Below are positions 1 through 7,894 of a DNA stretch of 64,000 nt, piece by piece. Location: NCBI RefSeq assembly GCF_008195825.1, contig NZ_CP043329.1, positions 1,178,001-1,242,000 of the forward strand. Direction: 5' to 3'. Both the position numbers and the translations under genes were made by a program. Each line of letters begins with the position of its first letter. Position 1 is the stretch's first letter. Below the pieces are notes generated by a model that saw nothing but the letters and a program-made list of their open reading frames with translations, was not told where the DNA came from and searched no databases. The DNA is from Pedobacter aquae (lineage in GTDB: Bacteria > Bacteroidota > Bacteroidia > Sphingobacteriales > Sphingobacteriaceae).

Positions 1-73
1 CTTCATTAAAGTTGATGGTAATCTTATCTCCAAAACTCTTAAAACCCTTAATTTCTAATTTGTTTAACTGCAT
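1..73 (-). CDS. smc: Chromosome segregation ATPase SMC, N-terminal fragment
   Basis: Only the first 24 codons lie in the window; the gene runs off the left edge. Read from the ATG at 73 the protein begins MQLNKLEIKGFKSFGDKITI, which matches the conserved SMC N-terminus just ahead of the Walker A motif. SMC is the ATPase of the SMC-ScpAB condensin that organises and separates sister chromosomes. It is transcribed divergently from the small gene at 135. The identification rests on the very conserved first strand and KGFKSF motif; no later domain can be seen. Confidence 0.85.
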   Translation of the reverse strand, partial: MQLNKLEIKGFKSFGDKITINFNE

Positions 74-134
74 GCTTTATTAAAACAGTGTATCTTTTAA
101 TTCCTCAAAACTAATTAATTTCTTAATTTGCAGT

Positions 135-590
135 ATGGAAAACCTCATATACATTTTAGCACCTATCGCACTTTTTCTCTTTAAAGCTTACCAAAACTTC
201 CAAAAAGAGCAAGAGAAAGCTAGAAAACGTAATTTAAGCATCCCAGAACAGCCAGAAATTACGGTTAAAGATGAGGTACAAACCCAACCTATGATAGAAG
301 AGCGTACTGAGGCTACCGAACTTAAACCTGATTATAAACTTTCTAAGCCAGAAAAATACGAAAAAGAACAGTACGAACGTATGGTTTATGAGCGATTAAA
401 AACTCCAAACCAAAAGCCTAAAGACTATTATAATCCTGAAATTCCTAGTGCAGAAGTTATGAAAAGCAGAGCTATCCATGAAAAACACAAGCATGGTGTT
501 AGCTTACCTAAACAAGAGGTGCAAGAAAGCTACGACTTTGATTTAAGACAAGCGGTAATTAATGAAGCGGTATTGAAAAGACCTTATTAG
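135..590 (+). CDS. Hypothetical small membrane-anchored protein
   Basis: This is a 151-residue protein of unknown function. Residues 3-19 form one hydrophobic segment (IYILAPIALFLF core), probably an N-terminal membrane anchor. The rest is highly charged, rich in Lys, Glu, Gln and Pro, and probably a flexible or coiled cytoplasmic tail. No catalytic motif is visible. It starts at ATG 135, 61 bp from the divergent smc start, and the sequence just before it (TTAATTTG at 123-130) is one mismatch from a Bacteroidota -7 box. The anchor-plus-charged-tail design resembles many small scaffold proteins, but no family was recognised. Confidence 0.7.
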   Translation: MENLIYILAPIALFLFKAYQNFQKEQEKARKRNLSIPEQPEITVKDEVQTQPMIEERTEATELKPDYKLSKPEKYEKEQYERMVYERLKTPNQKPKDYYNPEIPSAEVMKSRAIHEKHKHGVSLPKQEVQESYDFDLRQAVINEAVLKRPY

Positions 591-1026
591 GTGGTTAGGT
601 GGTTGGTTAGATGGTTGGTTTGTTAGTTTGTTAGGTGGTTAGTTTGTTAGGGTCGTTATTTCGATGAAGAACGAAGAAGTAAGTTGTTTTTTAATTTTCC
701 CTTTTGAATTTTTAATTCTCCCTTTTGAATTTCTATTGATTGATTTTTGATTTAGTGAATGATAGATTAACTTTTGACTTTTTAATTTTTCCCTGTCATT
801 GAGATGAGGAGCGAATAAATGTAATATATAGTGCATTTTTAAAACTCATTATCTTTTAATTATAAAGTTTGTACTATGTAAATGGTCATTATGTGAATTG
901 TCTCTCATAACTATTTCTAGATTACCTTTTTTTTAATCTTATCAAATCTTAAACTCTAACTACTTAAATTCTAATTATTGATTCTTTTTTGAAGAGTTGG
1001 ATTGACTCTATTAGATAATTTTGATT
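591..1026. repeat. Gene-free stretch with degenerate repeats left of the toxin-antitoxin pair
   Basis: No gene is supported here. Positions 589-650 carry a degenerate G(G/T)TTRGT tandem run. Positions 731-775 contain about 40 bp that recur exactly at about 1969-2010 and again at about 2408-2448 on the other side of the toxin-antitoxin pair. Positions 653-685 and 796-822 are degenerate relatives of the cgatgaggagcgaagaagca motif seen further right. The same repeat family therefore flanks both sides of the toxin-antitoxin module. Confidence 0.6.
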
Positions 1027-1350
1027 TTAAATATAACTTAATAAATCCTTTAATTCTTTATCTGTTAGATTCTCTTTGTCAGATTTATCGTATATAGAAA
1101 GTAGATATACAACCTCATCGCTAAGGACTATGTTAGTTATAATTCTTTCACCGCTGCTTTTACCTTTTGCTTTGGAAGCTATAGCTAAACGAATTTTAAA
1201 GCAGTTTTTACCAACATTAATACCTTGTTCGGGATTTTGCTCTAAGCTTTCAATAAGTTTTAGAAACTCTTGTTTTAAAGAAGGGTATTTCTTGTATAAT
1301 CGTATTAATTGTTTATCAAAAGGCGGAATAGTTAAAACACTATAACTCAT
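1027..1350 (-). CDS. Type II toxin, RelE/ParE superfamily
   Basis: The 107-residue protein has the usual size and layout of a RelE/ParE-fold toxin: an N-terminal helical part with FDKQLIRLYKKYPSL, then the strand region KIRLAIASKAKGKSSGERI, then a hydrophobic VVYLLSIYDKSDKENL C-terminus typical of Bacteroidota RelE-like toxins. Members are generally ribosome-dependent mRNA nucleases or gyrase inhibitors; which applies here cannot be told. The ATG at 1350 lies inside the end of the upstream antitoxin gene (11-bp overlap), the normal arrangement for translational coupling. The pair sits in a repeat-rich, otherwise gene-poor stretch, which suggests it was acquired or moved. Confidence 0.8.
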   Translation of the reverse strand: MSYSVLTIPPFDKQLIRLYKKYPSLKQEFLKLIESLEQNPEQGINVGKNCFKIRLAIASKAKGKSSGERIITNIVLSDEVVYLLSIYDKSDKENLTDKELKDLLSYI

Positions 1351-1546
1351 TGTATAATGCTCTGGCAGTTTTTACCTTAAGTTTTCCCTCTTTCGCTAAT
1401 TTTAGATTGTCAACCGCTTCTTTAATTTCCTCTATGAGTATAGCCTTTTCATTAGAAATAGTTTTTGTCTTTACATAAGGTAAGCTTTTTAAAACTTCTA
1501 ATAAGTGCAGAGCTTTGTCGTCTTTTATATCTAATAATATTTTCAT
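1340..1546 (-). CDS. Antitoxin of the RelE/ParE-type pair
   Basis: This 68-residue protein directly precedes and overlaps the toxin. It starts MKILLDIKDDKALHLLEVLK and ends in a charged helix (KLKVKTARALYNEL). That pattern is common to small Bacteroidota antitoxins: a short N-terminal strand that may dimerise and bind DNA, and a C-terminal helix that would wrap the toxin. I infer antitoxin from size, position before the toxin and overlap; no named HTH or RHH motif can be assigned with certainty. The upstream promoter overlaps a small palindrome, consistent with autoregulation. Confidence 0.72.
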   Translation of the reverse strand: MKILLDIKDDKALHLLEVLKSLPYVKTKTISNEKAILIEEIKEAVDNLKLAKEGKLKVKTARALYNEL

Positions 1547-1589
1547 TTTGAGTAACCTTTAAACGATATTATTGTATTATTTAATGTAA

Positions 1590-1623
1590 TAAAGATAGTT
1601 GATTATTATACCTTTACAAAGGT
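1590..1623 (-). promoter_or_regulatory. Putative toxin-antitoxin promoter with overlapping palindrome
   Basis: Read on the minus strand, TTTG (1617-1620) is followed after 19 bp by TATCTTTA (1590-1597). This fits the Bacteroidota promoter layout (-33 TTTG, -7 TAnnTTTG) with one mismatch. The palindrome ACCTTT-AC-AAAGGT (1610-1623) covers the -33 element and is a plausible operator for the antitoxin or the toxin-antitoxin complex. Confidence 0.45.
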
Positions 1624-1649
1624 AAGATATATATTCCCATTGTAACCAA

Positions 1650-1698
1650 ACTTACGCTCATTTATAACAAGCGCTTAAATGTTTAACGATAATATTGT
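1650..1698. repeat. Divergent copy of a dispersed repeat
   Basis: The reverse complement of this segment aligns with the 65-bp repeats at 10970-11034 and 11080-11144. It shares the order: cgata/caata block, taat, aaacc/aaac, ttttaagc, a c-tt-gt block, then gagcg-aag. It is the most diverged of five copies in the window and is non-coding. Confidence 0.45.
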
Positions 1699-1734
1699 TT
1701 ATTAACAACAAAGTTAAATGATGACTTTTTAACT

Positions 1735-2654
1735 TATTGATTGATTTTTGATTGAGTAAGTGATAGATTGATTTTTTTTGAATTTTTAATTTTCCCTTTT
1801 TAATTCTCTTACATTGCCTCCGTTTGTAACGAGTGCTTTTATGGTTTAATGATTACATCGTTTATTTATTTAACCACAGAGTTCACGGAGAACACAGAGC
1901 TGGATGAAGACTTATTTGTTGAGTGAGTTTTTTGTCATGGCGATGAGGAGCGAAGAAGCAATCTGTTTTTATTGATTGATTTTTGATTTAGTGAATGATA
2001 GATTAACTTTTTCCTTTTTAATTTTTCCTTTTTAATTTTTCCCTGTCATGGCGATGAGGAGCGAAGAAGCAATCTATTTTAGTATTGAGTGATTTTTGAA
2101 TTTCTATTTATTGATTTTTGATTGAGTGAATAATAGATTGATTATTTTTACTTTTGAATTTTTCTATTTATTGAAGGATAGATTGGTTTTTTTTTGACTT
2201 TTGAATTTTTCCTTTTGACTTTTTAATTCTCCCTTTTTAATCTCTCTTACATTGCCCCCGTTTGTAACGAGTGCTTTTATGGTTTAATGATTACATCGTT
2301 TATTTATTTAACCACAGAGTTCACGGAGAACACAGAGCTGGATGAAGACTTATTTGTTGAGTGAGTTTTTTGTCATTGCGATGAGGAGCGAAGAAGCAAT
2401 CTGTTTTTATTGATTGATTTTTGATTTAGTGAATGATAGATTAACTTTTTCCTTTTTAATTTTTCCTTTTTATGGCGATGAGGAGCGAAGAAGCAATCTA
2501 TTTTAGTATTGAGTGATTTTTGAATTTCTATTTATTGATTTTTGATTGAGTGAATAATAGATTGATTTTTTTACTTTTGAATTTTTCTATTTATTGAAGG
2601 ATAGATTGGTTTTTTTTGACTTTTGAATTTTTCCTTTTGACTTTTTAATCTCTC
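1735..2654. repeat. Tandem duplication of a ~440-bp non-coding unit
   Basis: The 1547-2654 stretch holds no gene. From about 1735 a unit is present twice in direct orientation, with an offset of 438 bp (for example acattgcc at 1811 and 2249). Each unit contains a 50-bp segment with gtttgtaacgagtgctttta, an accacagagttcacggagaa segment, two copies of a cgatgaggagcgaagaagca motif, and T-rich ttttgaatttttcc filler. The second unit lacks a few tens of bases beside its second cgatgagg motif. The high similarity implies a recent duplication. Confidence 0.75.
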
Positions 2655-3176
2655 TCACTGCTTCGCTGCATTAAACAAAGCTTTTAGTTCTGTAGCGTCA
2701 TCAGGATTCATCCTACCTGAAAGGATTAACCTCAACTGCTTACGTCTTAATGCGCCATCATAAAGTGCTTTTTCTTCATCAGATTCTGGGATTAACTCTG
2801 GAACAGGAACTGTTTTACCTTCATCATTTAAAGCTACGAAAGTATAATAGGCCTCGTTAGATTTGATACGTGTGCCCGATGGAATGTTTTCAGCCCAAAC
2901 ATCTAACCTAACTTCAACAGAAGTATGGAAAGCTCTAGTAACTTTGGCATTTATCGTCACCACATCACCCAATTTTATGGGGTGCTTAAAAGAAACATTA
3001 TCTACAGAAGCGGTTACCACAATACGGTTGCTATGTCTTTGTGCAGAAATCGCTGCAGCAATATCCATCCAATGTAATAGACGACCACCCATTAAATTAT
3101 TTAAGGTATTGGTATCATTGGGTAATACCAATTCGTTCATGGTAATTAATGAATCTTTTGCTTTCTTGCCGCTCAT
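2655..3176 (-). CDS. Acyl-CoA thioesterase, hotdog fold (YciA-like)
   Basis: The 173-residue protein is a single-hotdog acyl-CoA thioesterase that would hydrolyse acyl-CoA to free acid and CoA in the cytoplasm. The diagnostic part is LMGGRLLHWMD (residues 28-38), where Asp38 is the usual catalytic acid of this group. It is followed by SVDNVSFKHPIKLGDVV (57-73), the second conserved hotdog block. Length is normal for the family. It is the most distal gene of a minus-strand run, 5 bp after the T9SS plug gene stop. The preferred chain length cannot be read from sequence. Confidence 0.85.
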   Translation of the reverse strand: MSGKKAKDSLITMNELVLPNDTNTLNNLMGGRLLHWMDIAAAISAQRHSNRIVVTASVDNVSFKHPIKLGDVVTINAKVTRAFHTSVEVRLDVWAENIPSGTRIKSNEAYYTFVALNDEGKTVPVPELIPESDEEKALYDGALRRKQLRLILSGRMNPDDATELKALFNAAKQ

Positions 3177-3181
3177 ATATT

Positions 3182-4504
3182 TTAGTTTGTTCTGGGTAAT
3201 TGTCTACTGTTTAATTCTCGAAAGGCTATTAACTCTTCAAATCTTGAAGCCGGTGCCCTATAATAAACCAATATTTGGTAATCATTCTCGGTTTCAAAAA
3301 AAGAACCATCAAAAGCATGATCATTAATGATTTTGCCATCTTCTGTAGCCCAAGTGTATTTATAATCATAAACACCTTGTTTTAAAAGCATCGTTTTAGA
3401 AAATTGTTTGTTTTCAGGATGATAAATCAATCTGCTATCTGCATTTTTCTGATAAGCATTAAACTGCCCAATGATATAAGCATGTCCGTTAGCATCTGGC
3501 TCTTCGGCGTTTAAGGTAAAAGTTACAGCTGCATAATCACCAGCATAATCATCACTATTACCATCTTGATTGATGATGTAAAACTTACCATTTTCATCAA
3601 ATTGATAGGAGTAGTTAGGCGTGTTTAAAGCAGCATCAGGAAATAATAAAATTCTATACAAACTATCTAAAACAATTTGCCCCACACGTTCTGATTTAAA
3701 CCTTAAACTACGGGTATCAAATCTTCTAAACTCATTAGCACCATCAAAATCATTGGTTAAATTATCAGCATAAACCAATAAGTTGTTTCGCACAAAAAGT
3801 GGCTTATTGATGGTCTTCATTAAATCTGTACGGTTATTTTTTAAGGTAACGATTCTAATTTCCTGATAAGGATTTTGAATAGCTAAACCTGGATGTGCAA
3901 TGTTGATATTCACCTTCTGACGTTCGTCTCTTTTAGCTACAATTGCAGATTGTGTAATTTCTGCTTGTACATTAACCTTTGCCTGTACAATATATAACCT
4001 TCTACTGATGAGTATTTTACGCTGGTCGCCATCTTCATAAACTTTAAGTAAGTAATTACCAGATATTTTAGGGATGATACTGCTATTAGGCAAGCTTAAC
4101 TCGTAATGCGTATAGCTAATAAAAGTACCAAAGGAATATCTAAAGTTATTAATACGCTCTTCGGTAAAGCTTTGTAAATACTCAATAGGAGATAAGGATG
4201 AAGGTTTCCAATCTGCATCACAATGTTCTAGGGTGTAAAATAAATTTCTGCTTCCACCACGTAAATCATCAAACTTTAAAATAACTTGTTGGCTGCTGCC
4301 TAAACTCAAAACCGGAAAGCTTTGGTCTTTCTCGGCATTAAAAAACTCTACACTTTTAATCTCCGGGATATAATTTTTATTATCATAAACCGTCACAGAT
4401 TCTGGTGTAACAGCTACATAAGCCCTCACTTTTTTAGGCTTTTTTTGGGCAAAAGTAGCTAAACTTAATAGCATCAAAAACAGATATATCAAACTCTTCC
4501 TCAT
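3182..4504 (-). CDS. Type IX secretion system plug protein (DUF5103 family)
   Basis: The 440-residue protein has a clear signal peptide (residues 1-19, [20 protein letters not shown]) and then a beta-rich Bacteroidota-specific sequence of the DUF5103 type. In Flavobacterium the homologous Plug protein caps the periplasmic face of the SprA outer-membrane translocon of the type IX secretion system. Recognition is by overall sequence character, including the [19 protein letters not shown] region (residues about 109-127) and the C-terminal [10 protein letters not shown] segment. It lies 21 bp after the ABC-F gene stop and 5 bp before the thioesterase gene. No other T9SS core gene lies beside it. 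Confidence 0.75.
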   Translation of the reverse strand: MRKSLIYLFLMLLSLATFAQKKPKKVRAYVAVTPESVTVYDNKNYIPEIKSVEFFNAEKDQSFPVLSLGSSQQVILKFDDLRGGSRNLFYTLEHCDADWKPSSLSPIEYLQSFTEERINNFRYSFGTFISYTHYELSLPNSSIIPKISGNYLLKVYEDGDQRKILISRRLYIVQAKVNVQAEITQSAIVAKRDERQKVNINIAHPGLAIQNPYQEIRIVTLKNNRTDLMKTINKPLFVRNNLLVYADNLTNDFDGANEFRRFDTRSLRFKSERVGQIVLDSLYRILLFPDAALNTPNYSYQFDENGKFYIINQDGNSDDYAGDYAAVTFTLNAEEPDANGHAYIIGQFNAYQKNADSRLIYHPENKQFSKTMLLKQGVYDYKYTWATEDGKIINDHAFDGSFFETENDYQILVYYRAPASRFEELIAFRELNSRQLPRTN

Positions 4505-4525
4505 ACCATTAAGTTTATTTAATAT

Positions 4526-6445
4526 TTAGCCTTCTAAAATCAATATTTCATCAGCTAGTTGCTCCCAATGTAATTGTAAAGCACCTAATTGTTCTTTTAA
4601 ATGATGATAACGCTCGTTCACCTCTTTTAATTTTTGAGGATTGCTATAAACTTCTTCTTTGGCAATTTCTGCTTCTGCTTCTTTCACCAATTTATCTTGT
4701 GCCGCTACGTCATCTTCTAGCTTTTGCAATTGCTGGTTTAGCTTTTTCAGTTGCTTAGCTTTGTCATCAGAAACTTGTGGCTTAGCTTCTTCTTTTTTAG
4801 CTTTTTCTACTTTAGCATGTTTGATACCACCGCCGGGTACAATTTCCTTTAACCTTTTAGCTTGCCACTCTTCATACTCGGCATAAGTACCAGGATATTC
4901 TTTAATTTGTTGATCCTCAATAAACCAAATCTTGTTGGCAACGCTATCTAAGAAATACCTATCGTGGGAAACAGCAATAAAAGTACCCTCGTATTGCTCT
5001 AAAGCTTGTATCAAGATATTTACCGATTGTATGTCTAAGTGGTTGGTTGGCTCATCCAGAATCAGGAAGTTAGAATCTGTAGTTAAGGACTTAGCTAAGG
5101 CAACCCTAGATTTTTCTCCTCCAGATAATACCCTGATTTTCTTAAACACATCATCACCAGTAAACAAGAAACAACCTAATATAGAGCGTAGCTCGGTATC
5201 AGAATGTTTAGGTGCAAAAGCCTGTAATTCCTCTAAAATAGCATTATCTAAGTGTAAAGATTCTAATTGGTGCTGTGCAAAAAAAGTGGTTGTAACATTA
5301 TGTCCGTTTTCACATTTCCCGCTGAAAGCTTCCGTACCTGCAATCATCCTCAATAGGGTAGATTTACCCTTACCATTGGCTCCAATTAAAGCTATTTTAT
5401 CTCCTTTTTCTATAAGCGCTTCTGCCTGGTCTAAAATATTAATATTTGGGTAGCTTTTAGAAGCATTTTCTATTCTGATGACATGCCTTCCTGAAGGTTT
5501 AGAGAATTTAAACCTGAAGTTTACAGTAGGGTTATCATCATCAACATCTTCAACACGCTCCATTTTATCTAAAGCTTTCATTCTGGATTGCGCCATTTTA
5601 GCTTTAGATGCTTTAGCTTTAAAACGTTCTATCAAACGCTCTTCTTGTTTAATTTTAGCTTGTTGGTTTTTAAATTCGCCTTTCTGAATTTCTGATCTTA
5701 AGGCTTTTTCTTCTAAATAGAAGGTATAATTACCAGAATAGATGGTTAATTTTCCTTTACGAGATTCTACTATACGATTTACAATTCTGTCTAGGAAATA
5801 CCTATCGTGAGATACAATCACAATAGCACCTTCAAAACCATTTAAATAAGTTTCTAACCACTTGATAGAGGGTAAATCCATGTGGTTGGTAGGCTCATCT
5901 AGCAGTAAAATATCTGGGTTTTGTAGTAATATTTTAGCTAACATGACACGCATACGCCAACCTCCAGAAAAGGTGTTTAGCGGCCTGTGTTGGTCTTCTG
6001 TACTAAAACCCAATCCGGCTAAAATCTCATTGGCTCTATACTCGATGTTATAACCATCTAAAGCCTCAAACTCTTGTTGTTTATCACTTAATTTATTGAT
6101 GAGCTCGTCAGAATAATCAGTCTCAATTTTCTTAAGTAAAACTTCAATTTCATCATGCAGCTGGTTTTGGCGCTCAAAAGCTTCCATAGCTACGTGTAAA
6201 ATGGTATGATGAGAATCGTAAGAAAGTAAATCTTGGTTGAGGTAACCTATTTTAATGTCTTTAGACATAGAAACGGTACCTTCAGAAGGCGAATACTCGC
6301 CAACTATAATTTTTAAAAGTGTAGATTTTCCGGTTCCATTAGCACCAATTAAACCTATTTTTTCTCCTGGTTTGATATGCCAGTTAGCTTCTTCATATAA
6401 AGCTCTTGAACCTATACGGAAAGTTAAATTATTTATTGCAATCAT
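4526..6445 (-). CDS. ABC-F family ATPase (Uup/EttA-like)
   Basis: The 639-residue protein has two ABC ATPase domains in tandem and no membrane segment, which defines the ABC-F class of ribosome-associated translation factors. Domain 1 has Walker A GANGTGKST (34-42), signature FSGGWRMR and Walker B ILLLDEPTNH. Domain 2 has GANGKGKST, LSGGEKSR and FLILDEPTNH. A charged P-site-tRNA-interaction-type linker (RLIERFKAKASKAKMAQSR) joins them. About 100 C-terminal residues form a Lys/Glu-rich coiled coil, as in Uup. ABC-F proteins rescue stalled ribosomes or protect them from drugs; which applies here is not clear from sequence. Confidence 0.9.
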   Translation of the reverse strand: MIAINNLTFRIGSRALYEEANWHIKPGEKIGLIGANGTGKSTLLKIIVGEYSPSEGTVSMSKDIKIGYLNQDLLSYDSHHTILHVAMEAFERQNQLHDEIEVLLKKIETDYSDELINKLSDKQQEFEALDGYNIEYRANEILAGLGFSTEDQHRPLNTFSGGWRMRVMLAKILLQNPDILLLDEPTNHMDLPSIKWLETYLNGFEGAIVIVSHDRYFLDRIVNRIVESRKGKLTIYSGNYTFYLEEKALRSEIQKGEFKNQQAKIKQEERLIERFKAKASKAKMAQSRMKALDKMERVEDVDDDNPTVNFRFKFSKPSGRHVIRIENASKSYPNINILDQAEALIEKGDKIALIGANGKGKSTLLRMIAGTEAFSGKCENGHNVTTTFFAQHQLESLHLDNAILEELQAFAPKHSDTELRSILGCFLFTGDDVFKKIRVLSGGEKSRVALAKSLTTDSNFLILDEPTNHLDIQSVNILIQALEQYEGTFIAVSHDRYFLDSVANKIWFIEDQQIKEYPGTYAEYEEWQAKRLKEIVPGGGIKHAKVEKAKKEEAKPQVSDDKAKQLKKLNQQLQKLEDDVAAQDKLVKEAEAEIAKEEVYSNPQKLKEVNERYHHLKEQLGALQLHWEQLADEILILEG

Positions 6446-6499
6446 TTGGGCGCAAAGGTACGCAATTTTAGATAGCTTTTATTTCAGATTTCTGTTACA

Positions 6500-6889
6500 C
6501 TAACACTCGTAAAATTCTATGGGTAATCCATCAGGATCTGCAATAAAGGTGAATTTTTCACCTGTAAACTCATCTACTCTAATATCCTCAACTTCAATGT
6601 TTTGATTTTCTAATGTTAACTTAACTATTGCTAAATCATCCACAGCAAAAGCTAAATGTCTTAGTCCGCAAGCTTCGGGAAATGACGGACGGGGAGGAGG
6701 CTCAGGAAAAGAAAATAATTCTATACCATAATCATCACCTAAAGCTAGGTCTAGTTTGTAAGAATCTCTAGCCTCACGGTATACTTCTCTTACAATTTGA
6801 AGTCCTAATATTTGGGTATAAAAATGCTTTGATACCGGATAATTACTGCAAATAATGGCAATATGATGGATATTTTTGAGCGCTAACAT
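6500..6889 (-). CDS. VOC family (glyoxalase I-like) protein, YaeR type
   Basis: This is a vicinal-oxygen-chelate protein of 129 residues if started at ATG 6889; two TTG codons precede it in frame but ATG is preferred. Visible features are IHHIAIICSNYPVSKHFY at the start, FPEACGLRHLAFAVDD in the middle and the terminal DPDGLPIEFYEC, giving metal-ligand candidates His, His and Glu at the expected spacing. Members are metal-dependent lyases, isomerases or dioxygenases; this branch has no firmly known substrate. It follows the polyprenyl synthase gene by 9 bp, so the two are probably co-transcribed. Confidence 0.82.
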   Translation of the reverse strand: MLALKNIHHIAIICSNYPVSKHFYTQILGLQIVREVYREARDSYKLDLALGDDYGIELFSFPEPPPRPSFPEACGLRHLAFAVDDLAIVKLTLENQNIEVEDIRVDEFTGEKFTFIADPDGLPIEFYEC

Positions 6890-6898
6890 CAACAATTA

Positions 6899-7873
6899 TT
6901 AATTATCTCTTAGCATCAATAAATCTGCAAATTCTTTTAAAACAGTTTTTCTTTCTTCATCAACTGCAATTTTATTTAAAGCAGCTAAGCCTTTTGCAGC
7001 ATAACCTTCCATTTCTTTTTTAGCAATTTCTTGAATATTTAAGCTGTTATAAATAGCGGTAACGGCTGCAACCTTCTCTTGTGTGTTAAATGTGGTTTGG
7101 CTTAGCCAGTTTTGAAGCTCTTCTTTTTGTGCTCCTTTGGCAAGCTCTAACGCTCTGATCAGTAAAAAGGTTTTTTTATTGGAAATGATATCGCCACCTA
7201 CTTGTTTTCCAAATTTCTCTGGGTCGCCATAAACATCTAAAATATCATCTTGAAGCTGGAAAGCGATTCCTAATTTCTCACCAAAATCATATAATAAATG
7301 AGCATCATTTTCTGCTGCTTCACCAATTAAAGCACCAATTTTTAACGCTCCACCCAATAAAACAGCTGTTTTGAGCCTAATCATATTGATATAATCATCA
7401 ACTTTTACTTCTTGGTGGTTTTCAAAGTTCATGTCTATTTGCTGACCTTCGCAAACTCCAACGGCAGTATCATTAAATATCTTTAAAATATTTGGTAGGA
7501 TAGCGGGTTTAACCTGCATGATGAGTTTATAAGCTTCTACCAGCATCACATCTCCGGAAAGGATAGCTACAGCCTCATTCCATTTGGCATGTACCGTAGG
7601 ATTTCCTCTTCTCAAAGGTGCTTTATCCATAATATCATCATGCATTAAGGTGAAATTATGAAAAACCTCAATCGCTAAAGCTGGCTTAATGGCCTTTTCT
7701 ACATCGCCTTTGAATAGGTCTGTAGCCATTAACAACAAAGCAGGCCTTAACCTTTTACCACCCAAATTCATGAGATAACTGATTGGCTCATACAGTTCTG
7801 ATGGGTTTACAGGATATTTTTGTTGAGCTATAGCTCTGGTGATTAATTGTTGAAGATTAGAAATGCTGTACAT
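6899..7873 (-). CDS. Polyprenyl (geranylgeranyl/farnesyl-type) diphosphate synthase
   Basis: The 324-residue protein is an all-helical trans-isoprenyl diphosphate synthase that condenses isopentenyl diphosphate with allylic diphosphates. The first Asp-rich motif is MHDDIMD (77-83), followed by RRGNP. The second is FQLQDDILD, followed by YGDPEKFGKQVGGD. GGKRLRP (38-44) is the IPP-binding loop. Length and motifs fit the IspA/IspB superfamily. Product length, and hence whether it feeds menaquinone, undecaprenol or carotenoid synthesis, cannot be fixed. It follows rnr by 21 bp on the same strand. Confidence 0.9.
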   Translation of the reverse strand: MYSISNLQQLITRAIAQQKYPVNPSELYEPISYLMNLGGKRLRPALLLMATDLFKGDVEKAIKPALAIEVFHNFTLMHDDIMDKAPLRRGNPTVHAKWNEAVAILSGDVMLVEAYKLIMQVKPAILPNILKIFNDTAVGVCEGQQIDMNFENHQEVKVDDYINMIRLKTAVLLGGALKIGALIGEAAENDAHLLYDFGEKLGIAFQLQDDILDVYGDPEKFGKQVGGDIISNKKTFLLIRALELAKGAQKEELQNWLSQTTFNTQEKVAAVTAIYNSLNIQEIAKKEMEGYAAKGLAALNKIAVDEERKTVLKEFADLLMLRDN

Positions 7874-7894
7874 TTAACTGTAAAAGATAATGGA

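Noticed and set aside
2863-3327. 154-residue plus-strand reading frame
   Set aside because: It is antisense to the thioesterase and plug protein genes and shows no domain.
4932-5453. 173-residue plus-strand reading frame
   Set aside because: It is the mirror of the second ATPase domain of the ABC-F gene.
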